This document shows, one piece after another, positions 15,805 through 24,290 of a DNA stretch of 37,189 bases. How positions within the stretch are numbered: the stretch's first letter is position 1; each line of letters starts with the position of its first letter. Origin of the DNA: Gemmatimonadota bacterium (lineage in GTDB: Bacteria > Gemmatimonadota > Gemmatimonadetes > Longimicrobiales > Gaopeijiaceae). A model generated the notes under the pieces. The model was not told where the DNA came from, did no database searches, and saw nothing but the letters and a program-made list of their open reading frames with translations. The DNA lies in the NCBI GenBank assembly GCA_007125125.1, contig SLDT01000236.1, positions 1 to 37,189 on the forward strand. The letters are read 5' to 3'. The position numbers and the translations under genes were made by a program.

Positions 15805-16719
15805 TCACCCGACGATGTCCTCGACCTGCCGACCCGTCATGAGCCGGAAGAGGCGCGCAAGGTCGTCGTCGGACCGGTACGGGATCCGGATCTCGCCCCG
15901 CTCCCCTCCGTCGCCCCGGAGGAGGACCCGCGTGCCGAAGTGCGCCTGAAGCGCGTCCTCGACCGCGCGCTCCGCGTGCGGGCGGGGCGTCGGCCCGTCT
16001 GCCGGCGCGGGACGGGCCGCAGTCTGTTCGGTCTTTGTACGGCAGCGTCGCTCCACCTCTCGCACGCTCCAGCCCTCTTCGGCGGCGCGCCGGGCGAGAT
16101 CAATCATTCGGCCGGGATGCTCGAGGCTCAGGAGGGCCCGGGCGTGCCCCATCGTGAGGCGGCCTTCTTCGAGCAGGCGTCGCACCCCACCCGGCAACCC
16201 GAGCAACCGCAGAAGATTGGCGACGGTCGGCCTGCTCTTGCCGACCGCTTCGGCCACCTCTGACTGCGTCAGCCCGAAGTCGTCCATCAGGATGCGATAC
16301 CCCTCGGCCTCCTCGAGCGGCCCGAGCTCACTCCTTTGAATGTTCTCGACGAGGGCGACGACCAGGAGCGCCTGGTCGTCCAGGTCCCGTACGACCGCCG
16401 GAACCTCCCTCCAGTCAAGCTGGGTCAGGGCGCGCAGACGCCGCTCGCCTGCGACGAGCTGGTATTCGCCGGGAGTCTCCGGGTGCGGGCGGACCACGAG
16501 GGGCTGCAGGAGCCCGTTCGCCGCAATGCTCTCCCGGAGCTCCCGCAGCTCCTCTTCTCGAAACTCCTGGCGAGGCTGATACGGATTCGGGACGATCGCA
16601 GTGCGCTGGATCGTCCTCAGCCCGGGATCCGTCTTGTCCGGAGCCAGGACATCATCGCCAAGAAGCGCTCCCAGGCCCCGACCGAGCCTTCCCTTGCCCC
16701 CCTTCGCACCCGCCCTCAC
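15805..16719 (-). CDS. parB: Chromosome-partitioning protein ParB
   Basis: The 304-aa protein begins with the typical basic patch GGKGRLGRGLGALLGDD, which in ParB proteins contacts ParA. The N-terminal CTPase fold follows, with IVPNPYQPRQEF, LVAGERRLRA (the GERR motif) and VENIQRSELGPLEEAEGY. The HTH is LTQSEVAEAVGKSRPTVANLLRLLGLP and the dimer domain lies at the C-terminus (RVLLRGDGGERGEIRIPYRSDDDLARLFRLM). ParB loads at parS, slides as a CTP-gated clamp and recruits SMC. Two parS sites lie upstream of parA (17614 and 18322). The GTG at 16719 overlaps the parA stop by 4 nt (GTGA), showing translational coupling; the frame is open far upstream but that part is antisense to parA. Confidence 0.96.
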   Translation of the reverse strand: MRAGAKGGKGRLGRGLGALLGDDVLAPDKTDPGLRTIQRTAIVPNPYQPRQEFREEELRELRESIAANGLLQPLVVRPHPETPGEYQLVAGERRLRALTQLDWREVPAVVRDLDDQALLVVALVENIQRSELGPLEEAEGYRILMDDFGLTQSEVAEAVGKSRPTVANLLRLLGLPGGVRRLLEEGRLTMGHARALLSLEHPGRMIDLARRAAEEGWSVREVERRCRTKTEQTAARPAPADGPTPRPHAERAVEDALQAHFGTRVLLRGDGGERGEIRIPYRSDDDLARLFRLMTGRQVEDIVG

Positions 16720-17519
16720 GCCTGCTTCTCCGGCAGCGCCTCGGCTGCGCGGCCCCGGTCGCGAGCCAGAAGTTCCTGGGCCAGAGCGAGATAGCTCTGT
16801 GCCCCGGCCGAGAGCACATCGTAGGTGACGATCGGCTGTCCGAAGGATGGCGCCTCCGCGAGGCGGACGTTGCGCGGGATCGTGCTCTGGAACACGCGCG
16901 GGCCGAAGTACTCGCGCGCCTCCTCGCTCACCTGCTTCGACAGGTTTAGTCGCTTGTCGAACATTGTGAGGAGGACGCCCTCGATCTCCAGACCCGGGTT
17001 GAGCTGACGTTGTACCAGACGCACCGTGTTCAGGAGCTGGCTCAGGCCCTCGAGCGCGTAGAACTCGCACTGGATGGGAATCAGGACGGAGTCGGCGGCC
17101 GTGAGTGTGTTCAGCGTGAGGAGCCCCAGCGAGGGAGGGCAATCGACGAGGATGATGTCGTACTCGTCCCGAAGGGGTTCGAGGGCCTTTCGGAGGATGC
17201 GCTCCCGCGCAGGGCGATCGATGAGCTCGATCTCGGCACCCACGAGGTCCCGGGTCGATGGAAGGAGGGCGAGCGTCGGGAAGTGGAGCTGCGAGATGAC
17301 GCAATCGCGCGCCGGGCGTCCCTCGACCAGGACATCGTAGATCGTGGGGAGCGCGTCGGATTTCTCCACGCCCAGACCTGAGGTGGCATTGCCCTGGGGG
17401 TCAATGTCGATGACGAGAGTTCTCCGCTCGGCCACCGCGAGCGAGGCTCCCAGATTGATTGCGGTCGTGGTCTTGCCGACGCCGCCCTTCTGATTTGCGA
17501 TTGCGATGACGCGGGCCAT
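16716..17519 (-). CDS. parA: Chromosome-partitioning ATPase ParA
   Basis: The 267-aa ParA/Soj protein has the deviant Walker A box KGGVGKTTTA at residues 11-20 with the signature lysine, LVIDIDPQGNATSGLG (about 35-50, switch I region), the Walker B-like DIILVDCPPSLGLLTLNTL and the C-terminal VRLAEAPSFGQPI typical of chromosomal Soj proteins. It binds DNA nonspecifically when ATP-bound and moves ParB-parS complexes. The ATG at 17519 places the Walker A box at the standard distance; an upstream in-frame extension runs through the parS sequence and is not protein-like. Minus-strand TATATT (17576-17571) may be its -10 element, with parS about 40 bp upstream, so ParB could influence expression. 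Confidence 0.96.
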   Translation of the reverse strand: MARVIAIANQKGGVGKTTTAINLGASLAVAERRTLVIDIDPQGNATSGLGVEKSDALPTIYDVLVEGRPARDCVISQLHFPTLALLPSTRDLVGAEIELIDRPARERILRKALEPLRDEYDIILVDCPPSLGLLTLNTLTAADSVLIPIQCEFYALEGLSQLLNTVRLVQRQLNPGLEIEGVLLTMFDKRLNLSKQVSEEAREYFGPRVFQSTIPRNVRLAEAPSFGQPIVTYDVLSAGAQSYLALAQELLARDRGRAAEALPEKQA

Positions 17520-17570
17520 GCCAGACGAGGTGCGAGGATCAGGACGAGGGTGGTCGGGCTGCGGGGTCGG

Positions 17571-17576
17571 AATATA
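17571..17576 (-). promoter_or_regulatory. Candidate parA -10 element
   Basis: TATATT on the minus strand, five of six consensus matches, about 52 nt before the parA ATG. No convincing -35 hexamer is found 16-18 nt upstream, so a regulator-assisted promoter is possible. Confidence 0.4.
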
Positions 17577-17613
17577 GATCCGCGTCACCCCTCTGAACAC
17601 CCTCGGCCGGCGA

Positions 17614-17629
17614 TGTTTCACGTGAAACG
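17614..17629. promoter_or_regulatory. parS site 1
   Basis: TGTTTCACGTGAAACG matches the near-universal chromosomal parS 16-mer (TGTTTCACGTGAAACA) at 15 of 16 positions. It lies about 95 bp upstream of parA, as expected for a ParB loading site. Confidence 0.93.
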
Positions 17630-18068
17630 CTTGCTCGAGCCACCGGACGCGCCCGGCGCGTCGCCCGGCAGAAGAGCTTGGCGGCGGAGTCCGGTCTACC
17701 CGCATCGACCGCTGGGGTTCATCCCGCCGCGCCGGAGCGCCGGCGGACGCCTCGGCTCCGGGAGGTCAGGAGCCGCCGCGGTCCGCGCCTTGGGTGTGCC
17801 GCCGAGGCGCCGGGGTCCGGCGCGAGGGGCCCAGTGCGCTGATTGGCCCCCTGCTACGTGTTGGTCCTTGCAACCGGCCCTCGCCGCGATTCGCCTCGTC
17901 CCGTGCGGCCGGGCGATCCGGCCAGGCTGGTTCGCGCGCTCGGCCGCGGGCCCGCGCTGGAAAGGGTGGTAGGGAGGCAGGCCGCCGCCGCGGAGGGGGG
18001 TTGCGGCACGACGACTCGCAGCCTTTGCGCGTCAATGACCCGGCCCGCTCCCCTTCTTCAACGGCCTC

Positions 18069-18101
18069 TTGACGGTTCCCGATTGCGGGTGAGCCCGTCA
18101 A
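18069..18101. other. Two-tier stem-loop in the parS interval
   Basis: TTGACGG (18069-18075) pairs with CCGTCAA (18095-18101), and inside it CCCG (18078-18081) pairs with CGGG (18086-18089). No T-tract follows and no gene ends nearby, so it is not an obvious terminator. Confidence 0.35.
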
Positions 18102-18171
18102 CCAGTCCGGAGCAAGGACTCGACCCTGTGGGACTCTCGGTCGCCTGAAGCCCATCGGGGAGATGCCCGCC

Positions 18172-18262
18172 GGTCCGGTTGCGGGTCCGGGGGGGTCCGG
18201 CCGCCGCCCGAGCTGGCACGGCATGGCCGGGCTCGGAGCGCAGGAGTCGGGTGCCGGTCCGG
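18172..18262. repeat. Four short GGTCCGG repeats
   Basis: Plus-strand GGTCCGG occurs at 18172-18178, 18184-18190, 18194-18200 and 18256-18262, the first three 10-12 nt apart, close to one helical turn. In DNA this GC-rich some recurrence is expected by chance, so significance is uncertain. Confidence 0.35.
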
Positions 18263-18321
18263 GGAGGGAACACCGAGCGGAACCACTCCCGCTTCATGCC
18301 GCGGCAGGGCCCCCGCAGGAA

Positions 18322-18337
18322 TGTTCCACGTGGAACG
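18322..18337. promoter_or_regulatory. parS site 2 (variant)
   Basis: TGTTCCACGTGGAACG keeps the parS core but has the C/G pair at positions 5 and 12, as in several GC-rich genomes (consensus TGTTNCACGTGNAACA). Like site 1 it ends in G instead of A. It is 708 bp from site 1. Confidence 0.88.
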
Positions 18338-18402
18338 CAAGGAGTGGAGGCGAGCGTCCGGTGGTGAGCGCCCGTTCGCAATCCCGGGCGCCCCTCGTAC
18401 CG

Positions 18403-19446
18403 TCAGCCGCCCCGCATCACCTCCGCCACCTCGCGCAGGCGTCGGCGCAGGGATGGAAGATCGTCAACGAATTCCACGCCCGCCGGTCTCAGGCGCTCGG
18501 CGTGCGGCCGTGCAGCCGGACCACCGACGAAGATGTCGATGGACGGGTCGAGCTCGGCACGCAGATCGAGGAGCTCTCCCAGGACGCGACCGTCATTGGG
18601 AGGGAAGATGGCCGACAGCGCCACGGCTCTCGCCCCGCTCCGCAACGCGGCCTCGGCAATGTCCTGGGCAGGAAGATCGGCCCCCAGATTGAGCACCTCC
18701 CACCCCTCGGACACCGCGCTCACCGCCGCGAGCAGGGAGCCGAACTCATGCTGCTGCCCCGCGGGGGTGGAGATCACGACGAGTGGAGTCCCACCCTGGA
18801 GCGACAGCGCGTCGAGGAGCCAACCAAGGAACCGGCGGATGACCTGCGAAGCCGCATGCTCCGACGCGGGACTCAGCTGCCCCTGCTGCCACTGGTGGCC
18901 GATCTGGCCAAGAAGGGGCACGACAACCTCGTCGACCACCTCGACAGGGGTGAGGGCCAGAGCGGCGCGACTCAGAACCGACTCCAGTTCCCGGCCATTC
19001 AGGGTGTGTACGGCGCGCAGGGCCCTCTCCAGCGTCCCGGCGGGGGTGATCGACGCAGCGCCAGCCATACCCGCCTGCGAGGTCCCGAGCTGCCGCGCCC
19101 CCGTCGAGGAACCGCCCTGTTGCGGAGACTCGTCCCGGCCATTCCGAACGTCCGGCTCGGCATCGACACTCACCGCCTCCCGCCTGACGAGGGCCCGGAG
19201 GGCGTCGACCTCGAGCTCGGCGATCTGGCTGATCGTATGCCCCGCCTCCACTAGCTCCTTGAGGAGCGTGAGCCTCTGGACATCGGCCTCGCTGTAGAGC
19301 CTCTGTCCCCCGTCGGACCGACCCGGCTCGACCGCATCGTAGCGCCGCTCCCACGCGCGCAGGACAGAAGGGTTCAGGCCGGTTCGACGGACGACGACGC
19401 GCATCGGGTACTGCGCGTTCTTGAGGAGTTCGGTGGGCTCGATCAT
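18403..19446 (-). CDS. MerR-family regulator with cobalamin-binding domain (CarH/LitR-like)
   Basis: The 347-aa product has three parts. Residues about 12-82 are a MerR winged helix (MRVVVRRTGLNPSVLRAWERRYDAVEPGRSDGGQRLYSEADVQRL). Residues about 137-212 are the four-helix bundle that caps the cofactor, with the CarH hallmark W-x9-E-H: W186 and E196-H197 in HQWQQGQLSPASEH. Residues about 218-345 are a Rossmann-type B12-binding domain with H233 in GQQHEFG as the likely lower cobalt ligand. In CarH proteins adenosylcobalamin holds a DNA-binding tetramer in the dark and light breaks it, so this is probably a light or B12 sensor and repressor. The acidic residue often two before that His is Gln here. 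The linker (about 95-135) is Ser/Gly/Gln-rich. Its promoter TTGACG-N17-TAGAAT ends 8 nt before the ATG, predicting an almost leaderless mRNA. Confidence 0.9.
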   Translation of the reverse strand: MIEPTELLKNAQYPMRVVVRRTGLNPSVLRAWERRYDAVEPGRSDGGQRLYSEADVQRLTLLKELVEAGHTISQIAELEVDALRALVRREAVSVDAEPDVRNGRDESPQQGGSSTGARQLGTSQAGMAGAASITPAGTLERALRAVHTLNGRELESVLSRAALALTPVEVVDEVVVPLLGQIGHQWQQGQLSPASEHAASQVIRRFLGWLLDALSLQGGTPLVVISTPAGQQHEFGSLLAAVSAVSEGWEVLNLGADLPAQDIAEAALRSGARAVALSAIFPPNDGRVLGELLDLRAELDPSIDIFVGGPAARPHAERLRPAGVEFVDDLPSLRRRLREVAEVMRGG

Positions 19447-19454
19447 GGTGACTC

Positions 19455-19483
19455 ATTCTACCGCCCCGGACACGCCTCGTCAA
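19455..19483 (-). promoter_or_regulatory. Promoter of the CarH-like gene
   Basis: Minus-strand TTGACG (19483-19478), 17-nt spacer, TAGAAT (19460-19455): five of six matches in both boxes. Only 8 nt separate the -10 box from the ATG at 19446, so transcription should begin at or next to the start codon. Confidence 0.75.
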
Positions 19484-19494
19484 GGTTCTGTCCA
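19467..19494 (-). promoter_or_regulatory. Putative autoregulatory operator, 11-bp phased repeats
   Basis: On the minus strand TGGACA (19494-19489), TTGACG (19483-19478, also the -35 box) and TGTCCG (19472-19467) start exactly 11 nt apart. The first two fit a TnnAC core, the third only in part. This mirrors the clearer array at 19513-19556. Confidence 0.5.
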
Positions 19495-19512
19495 TCTTTC
19501 TCCGAACAGCCC

Positions 19513-19556
19513 TTGACAGACCCTGTACCCCCCCTGTACACTTGTTGCACATCGTC
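19513..19556 (+). promoter_or_regulatory. Fasciclin promoter with four 11-bp direct repeats (putative CarH-type operator)
   Basis: Four consecutive 11-mers begin TTGACA (19513), TGTACC (19524), TGTACA (19535) and TGCACA (19546), a perfect 11-nt period with consensus TnnAC[AC]. The first hexamer is also the -35 box; after an 18-nt spacer the -10 box TACACT (19537-19542) lies in the third repeat. As I recall, the Thermus CarH operator consists of 11-bp direct repeats overlapping the -35 box, each bound by one MerR domain of the tetramer. The divergent gene encodes such a protein, so repression by it is a strong inference. Confidence 0.75.
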
Positions 19557-19624
19557 GGGAGCGAGAGGGTTCGAGTCCTCTCCCATCCCCTATCCAACAC
19601 GATTTTGCCTTTCGGAGTCAAAAC

Positions 19625-20131
19625 ATGCGCACGTTCAACTTCGCTCTTCCGGCGCTCGTCGCCGCTGCAGTCTTCGCCGCTCCTCTCTCCGCCCAGTACG
19701 CTCAGCCGGAGACCGAGTCCGACAAGAACATCGTCGAGGTTGCGGCCGAGGCTGGCACCTTCACCACCCTGCTCGCCGCGGCCGAGGCGGCCGGTCTGGT
19801 CGAGGTTCTCTCGGGCGAGGGTCCGCTCACCGTGTTCGCTCCGACGGACGAGGCCTTCGCGAAGCTCCCCGAGGGGACTGTCGAGGCGCTCCTCGAGGAC
19901 ACGGACGCCCTTCGCGCGATCCTCACGTACCATGTGGTTCCGGGCCGGGTGATGGCCGCTGACGTGGTCCAGCTCGAGCGCGCTCAGACGGTTCAGGGCG
20001 CCTATGTCCAGATCCGGACCTACGGCGAGAGCGTTCGCATCAACGACGCCACCGTCGTTGCCGCTGACGTCGAGGCTTCGAACGGCGTGATCCACGTCAT
20101 CGACACCGTCATTCTCCCCCCGAGCAACTGA
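19625..20131 (+). CDS. Secreted single fasciclin-domain protein
   Basis: The 168-aa product has a signal peptide (residues 1 to about 23, [19 protein letters not shown]) and one fasciclin (FAS1) domain filling the rest. The H1 box is [15 protein letters not shown] (about 68-82), the central motif is [19 protein letters not shown], and the H2 box is [15 protein letters not shown] at the C-terminus. Such proteins are exported and are thought to act in adhesion or matrix interactions, sometimes in symbiosis; no enzymatic activity is established. GGAG lies 7 nt before the ATG. It diverges from the CarH-like regulator, and its promoter is built from the putative operator repeats, so light or cobalamin probably controls expression. 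A strong hairpin follows at 20186. It is probably monocistronic. Confidence 0.93.
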   Translation: MRTFNFALPALVAAAVFAAPLSAQYAQPETESDKNIVEVAAEAGTFTTLLAAAEAAGLVEVLSGEGPLTVFAPTDEAFAKLPEGTVEALLEDTDALRAILTYHVVPGRVMAADVVQLERAQTVQGAYVQIRTYGESVRINDATVVAADVEASNGVIHVIDTVILPPSN

Positions 20132-20185
20132 CGGTCGCAACAGTGGATTCGCATCCCTGCGAGACGCCCCGTAGCAATGGGGGCG

Positions 20186-20218
20186 CGCCCCGGAGGCCAG
20201 TCCTGGTCCTCCGGGGCG
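20186..20218. terminator. Strong stem-loop after the fasciclin gene
   Basis: CGCCCCGGAGG (20186-20196) pairs perfectly with CCTCCGGGGCG (20208-20218), and the loop contains an inner CCAG/CTGG pairing, so the hairpin is about 15 bp with one bulge. It begins 55 nt after the fasciclin stop. No U-run follows on the plus strand. Transcripts leaving mnmG in the other direction would also meet it. Confidence 0.65.
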
Positions 20219-20548
20219 GCCTCGCGCACTTTCTCGCCCCGCGCGCCGTGAGTGCCGGGGGCTACTCCACCTCCATGGAGCCGCGCATCGTCCGGGCGCG
20301 GGAGGTGTTTCGTAGCGAGATCCTCTTCCAGAACGGACTTGGAAGGGACACGAGAGCCTGCCAGCTCATCTGGAAGCATGGACACGAGCCGGGGGAGGCG
20401 ATTCTTGCCGCAGGAGACCTCATTCTCTCGAATTGAGGCGAGGTCAGGCAACCAGCAGGAACGAGGGGCACGGTGCAGGGAGATGTGACCGGGGTCCAGG
20501 CGCCATGGGAGTCGTGGAACAGGCGGCGCCTTCCCGGGAATCATCCCC
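20219..20548. other. Intergenic stretch with no gene seen
   Basis: These 330 nt separate the fasciclin terminator from the end of mnmG. Short frames on both strands lack motifs and ribosome sites. A small hairpin (CTCCA/TGGAG at about 20264-20280) is the only structure noticed. Confidence 0.5.
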
Positions 20549-22456
<1,908 letters not shown>

Positions 22457-22480
22457 GGGTACCGCTCCCTCCTGCGTCGT

Positions 22481-22795
22481 CTACCGGATCTCGAACCCCT
22501 CGTCGGGTAGCTCCACCGCCGGACCCCGGTCCGTCAGCTCGTTCACCCGCGCGAGACGCGGCCCGACCCGAAGAAGTTGGCGGAAGCGCTGCATCGCGTC
22601 CACCGGACCCTCCGCGCACACCTCGACCCGGCCATCGGGAAGATTTCGTATCCAACCCCGCAGGTCGAGCCGCTCGGCCGTGCGCTTGGCCCAGACCCGC
22701 ATTCCGACGCCCTGTACCCTTCCCTTCAGGATGAAGTGGACCGAGCGTGTGCCCGCCTCACCCCCCTTCGCATTCGCACCTTGTTCTGCCTGCAT
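22481..22795 (-). CDS. acyP: Acylphosphatase
   Basis: This 104-aa protein hydrolyses the carboxyl-phosphate bond of acyl phosphates. The signature GRVQGVGMRVWAKR holds the catalytic arginine (R33), and WIRNLPDGRVEVCAEG holds the catalytic asparagine (N51), so the enzyme should be active. It has about 17 extra N-terminal residues (Gly/Ala/Glu-rich) before the beta-alpha-beta-beta-alpha-beta fold. The gene sits between mnmE and mnmG with gaps of 15 and 24 nt, so it is almost certainly cotranscribed with the tRNA-modification genes. I know of no functional tie between acylphosphatase and MnmEG. Orphan acylphosphatases have no settled physiological role. Confidence 0.93.
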   Translation of the reverse strand: MQAEQGANAKGGEAGTRSVHFILKGRVQGVGMRVWAKRTAERLDLRGWIRNLPDGRVEVCAEGPVDAMQRFRQLLRVGPRLARVNELTDRGPAVELPDEGFEIR

Positions 22796-22810
22796 ACGCA
22801 GCCTCCCTTC

Positions 22811-24274
22811 TCACTTTCCGATACAGAACCTCTCGAACACCCGGTCCAGCACCTCCTCCTGCGGGATCACCCCGAGGAGCTCCTCAAGCGCCGTCGCCGC
22901 GCTCTTCAGGTGGGTCCCGGCCATCTCGACCGGGATCCCCCCCTCGACCGCCGCGACGAACGCATCGACCGCCGCCCCGGCCGCCTCGAGTCCCTCGCGC
23001 TGCCGGCCCCGCGTCACGACGGGCGCGTCCCAGCTCCCGGCCGCCAGCCCGCTGAAGACGAGCTCCCGCATCGCCTCCCGGAGCTCTGCGAGCCCCGTCC
23101 CTTCCATGGCCGAAAGGGCCAGGGTGCGATGCACCCGTTCGGGAGGAAGGGCATCCGGCCCCGCCTCCCACCGGGACCTCGGACCGTCGCCGGCCCGCCC
23201 CCCGCCGTCGCCGGCTCGCTCCGGCTCATCCTCCCCGGCCTCGCCCTCCCCTCGCCCCGGGACGCGGTCGGCGCAGCTCCGGACGAGGATCAGCCGGGCC
23301 TCCTCGGGGAGCGAGGCCACGAAGCGCTCCTCCTCCTCCCCGACCTCCTCGTCGAGCGGGACGCAGAGGAGCACGAGGTCGGCCGCTGCGAGCCAGCGCC
23401 GCGCCACCTCGATCCCCATCCGTTCGACCCGCTCCCGCCCCTTCCGCAGCCCCGCCGTGTCGACGAGCCGGAAGGGGAAGCCCCCGATCGCGAGCCGCGC
23501 CTCGAGCGCGTCGCGCGTCGTCCCCGGAAGCTCCGTCACGATCGCCCGTTCCTCGCCAAGAAGCGCGTTGAAAAGCGACGATTTTCCCGCATTCGGCCGT
23601 CCGGCGAGGACGACGAGCGCTCCTTCGCGCAGGAGTTCGCCCTCCGGGGCGGTGGCCACGAGCCGTCCGACCGCCTCCGAGAGCCGTCGGCCCTCCGCTG
23701 CGATTCCGTCGAGCGAGACCGGTGCGTCGTCCTCTTCCGGAAAGTCCAGGTAGTGGACGAGGAGGGCCTCCAGGTCGACGAGCCCCTCTCGGAGCCCGGC
23801 GATCCGTCGCGAGAGGCCTCCCTCGACCTGGCTCACCGCTGCGCGGTGGGCCGCAGGGCTCCCCGCCTCGATCAGGTCGATTACTGCCTCGGCCTGGACA
23901 AGATCGAGTTTGCCATGGAGCCAGGCACGCCGGGTGAACTCTCCCGGGCGCGCGGGCCGGGCACCCGCCTTTCGGCAGCACTCCTCGACCATCGCGACAA
24001 GGAGGGGGCTCCCGTGGAGCGCGAGCTCGACCACGTCTTCTCCTGTGTAGGACGCGGGGCCCGGGAAGAACGTTACTAGAGCACGGTCGAGCACCTCGCC
24101 CGTGGTCGGGTCGAAGAGCTCGGCGAGGCGCTGGGCGCGTGGTGTCGGTGACCCGGGAAGCCCCGGGGCGAGGGTCCGGCCGATCGCGAGCGCCCGCGGA
24201 CCGGAGAGGCGCACGAGGGCGACCGCCCCGCGGCCCGGAGGGGTTGCCCGCGCGACGATCGTGTCTGCCTCCAC
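22811..24274 (-). CDS. mnmE: tRNA modification GTPase MnmE (TrmE), with altered G4 motif
   Basis: MnmE is the GTPase partner of MnmG. In the 487-aa protein, residues 1-118 are the folate-binding domain (TIVARATPPGRGAVALVRLSG; PASYTGEDVVELALHG; PGEFTRRAWLHGKLDL). The G domain has G1 GRPNAGKSS (225-233), G2 TTRD (252-255), G3 DTAG (272-275) and G5 ALSA. The C-terminus ends in the conserved CIGK, whose Cys is needed for modification. At the G4 position, where NKxD fixes guanine specificity, the sequence reads SCAD (333-336). It is followed by an unusual stretch of about 33 residues rich in Gly, Glu, Asp and Arg. The frame is intact and all else is conserved, so it is probably translated; weakened guanine selectivity is an inference. 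It starts 16 nt after yidC. Confidence 0.95.
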   Translation of the reverse strand: MEADTIVARATPPGRGAVALVRLSGPRALAIGRTLAPGLPGSPTPRAQRLAELFDPTTGEVLDRALVTFFPGPASYTGEDVVELALHGSPLLVAMVEECCRKAGARPARPGEFTRRAWLHGKLDLVQAEAVIDLIEAGSPAAHRAAVSQVEGGLSRRIAGLREGLVDLEALLVHYLDFPEEDDAPVSLDGIAAEGRRLSEAVGRLVATAPEGELLREGALVVLAGRPNAGKSSLFNALLGEERAIVTELPGTTRDALEARLAIGGFPFRLVDTAGLRKGRERVERMGIEVARRWLAAADLVLLCVPLDEEVGEEEERFVASLPEEARLILVRSCADRVPGRGEGEAGEDEPERAGDGGGRAGDGPRSRWEAGPDALPPERVHRTLALSAMEGTGLAELREAMRELVFSGLAAGSWDAPVVTRGRQREGLEAAGAAVDAFVAAVEGGIPVEMAGTHLKSAATALEELLGVIPQEEVLDRVFERFCIGK

Positions 24275-24290
24275 CTGCCTTCCTCCCGGA

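Larger units (their letters stand above)
17630..18321. other. Gene-free GC-rich region between two parS sites
   Basis: About 690 nt hold no credible gene. Reading frames on both strands are Arg/Pro/Gly/Ser-rich, lack ribosome sites and show no family motif. Features seen are an imperfect stem-loop at 18069-18101 and four copies of GGTCCGG (18172, 18184, 18194, 18256). A structured RNA cannot be excluded, but none of the tmRNA, SRP RNA or RNase P signatures I know is visible. Confidence 0.6.

Noticed and set aside
17550-17972. 140-codon plus-strand frame across parS site 1
   Set aside because: It reads through the parS sequence, has no ribosome site or motif and is dominated by Arg, Pro and Gly as expected for random GC-rich DNA.
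17766-18224. 152-codon minus-strand frame in the parS interval
   Set aside because: Low-complexity Arg/Pro/Ser composition, no start signals and no recognisable family.
17630-18321. Possible tmRNA, SRP RNA or RNase P RNA in the parS interval
   Set aside because: No conserved core sequence of these RNAs was found on either strand.
20143-20436. 97-codon plus-strand frame after the fasciclin gene
   Set aside because: It spans the strong terminator hairpin and shows no motif or ribosome site.
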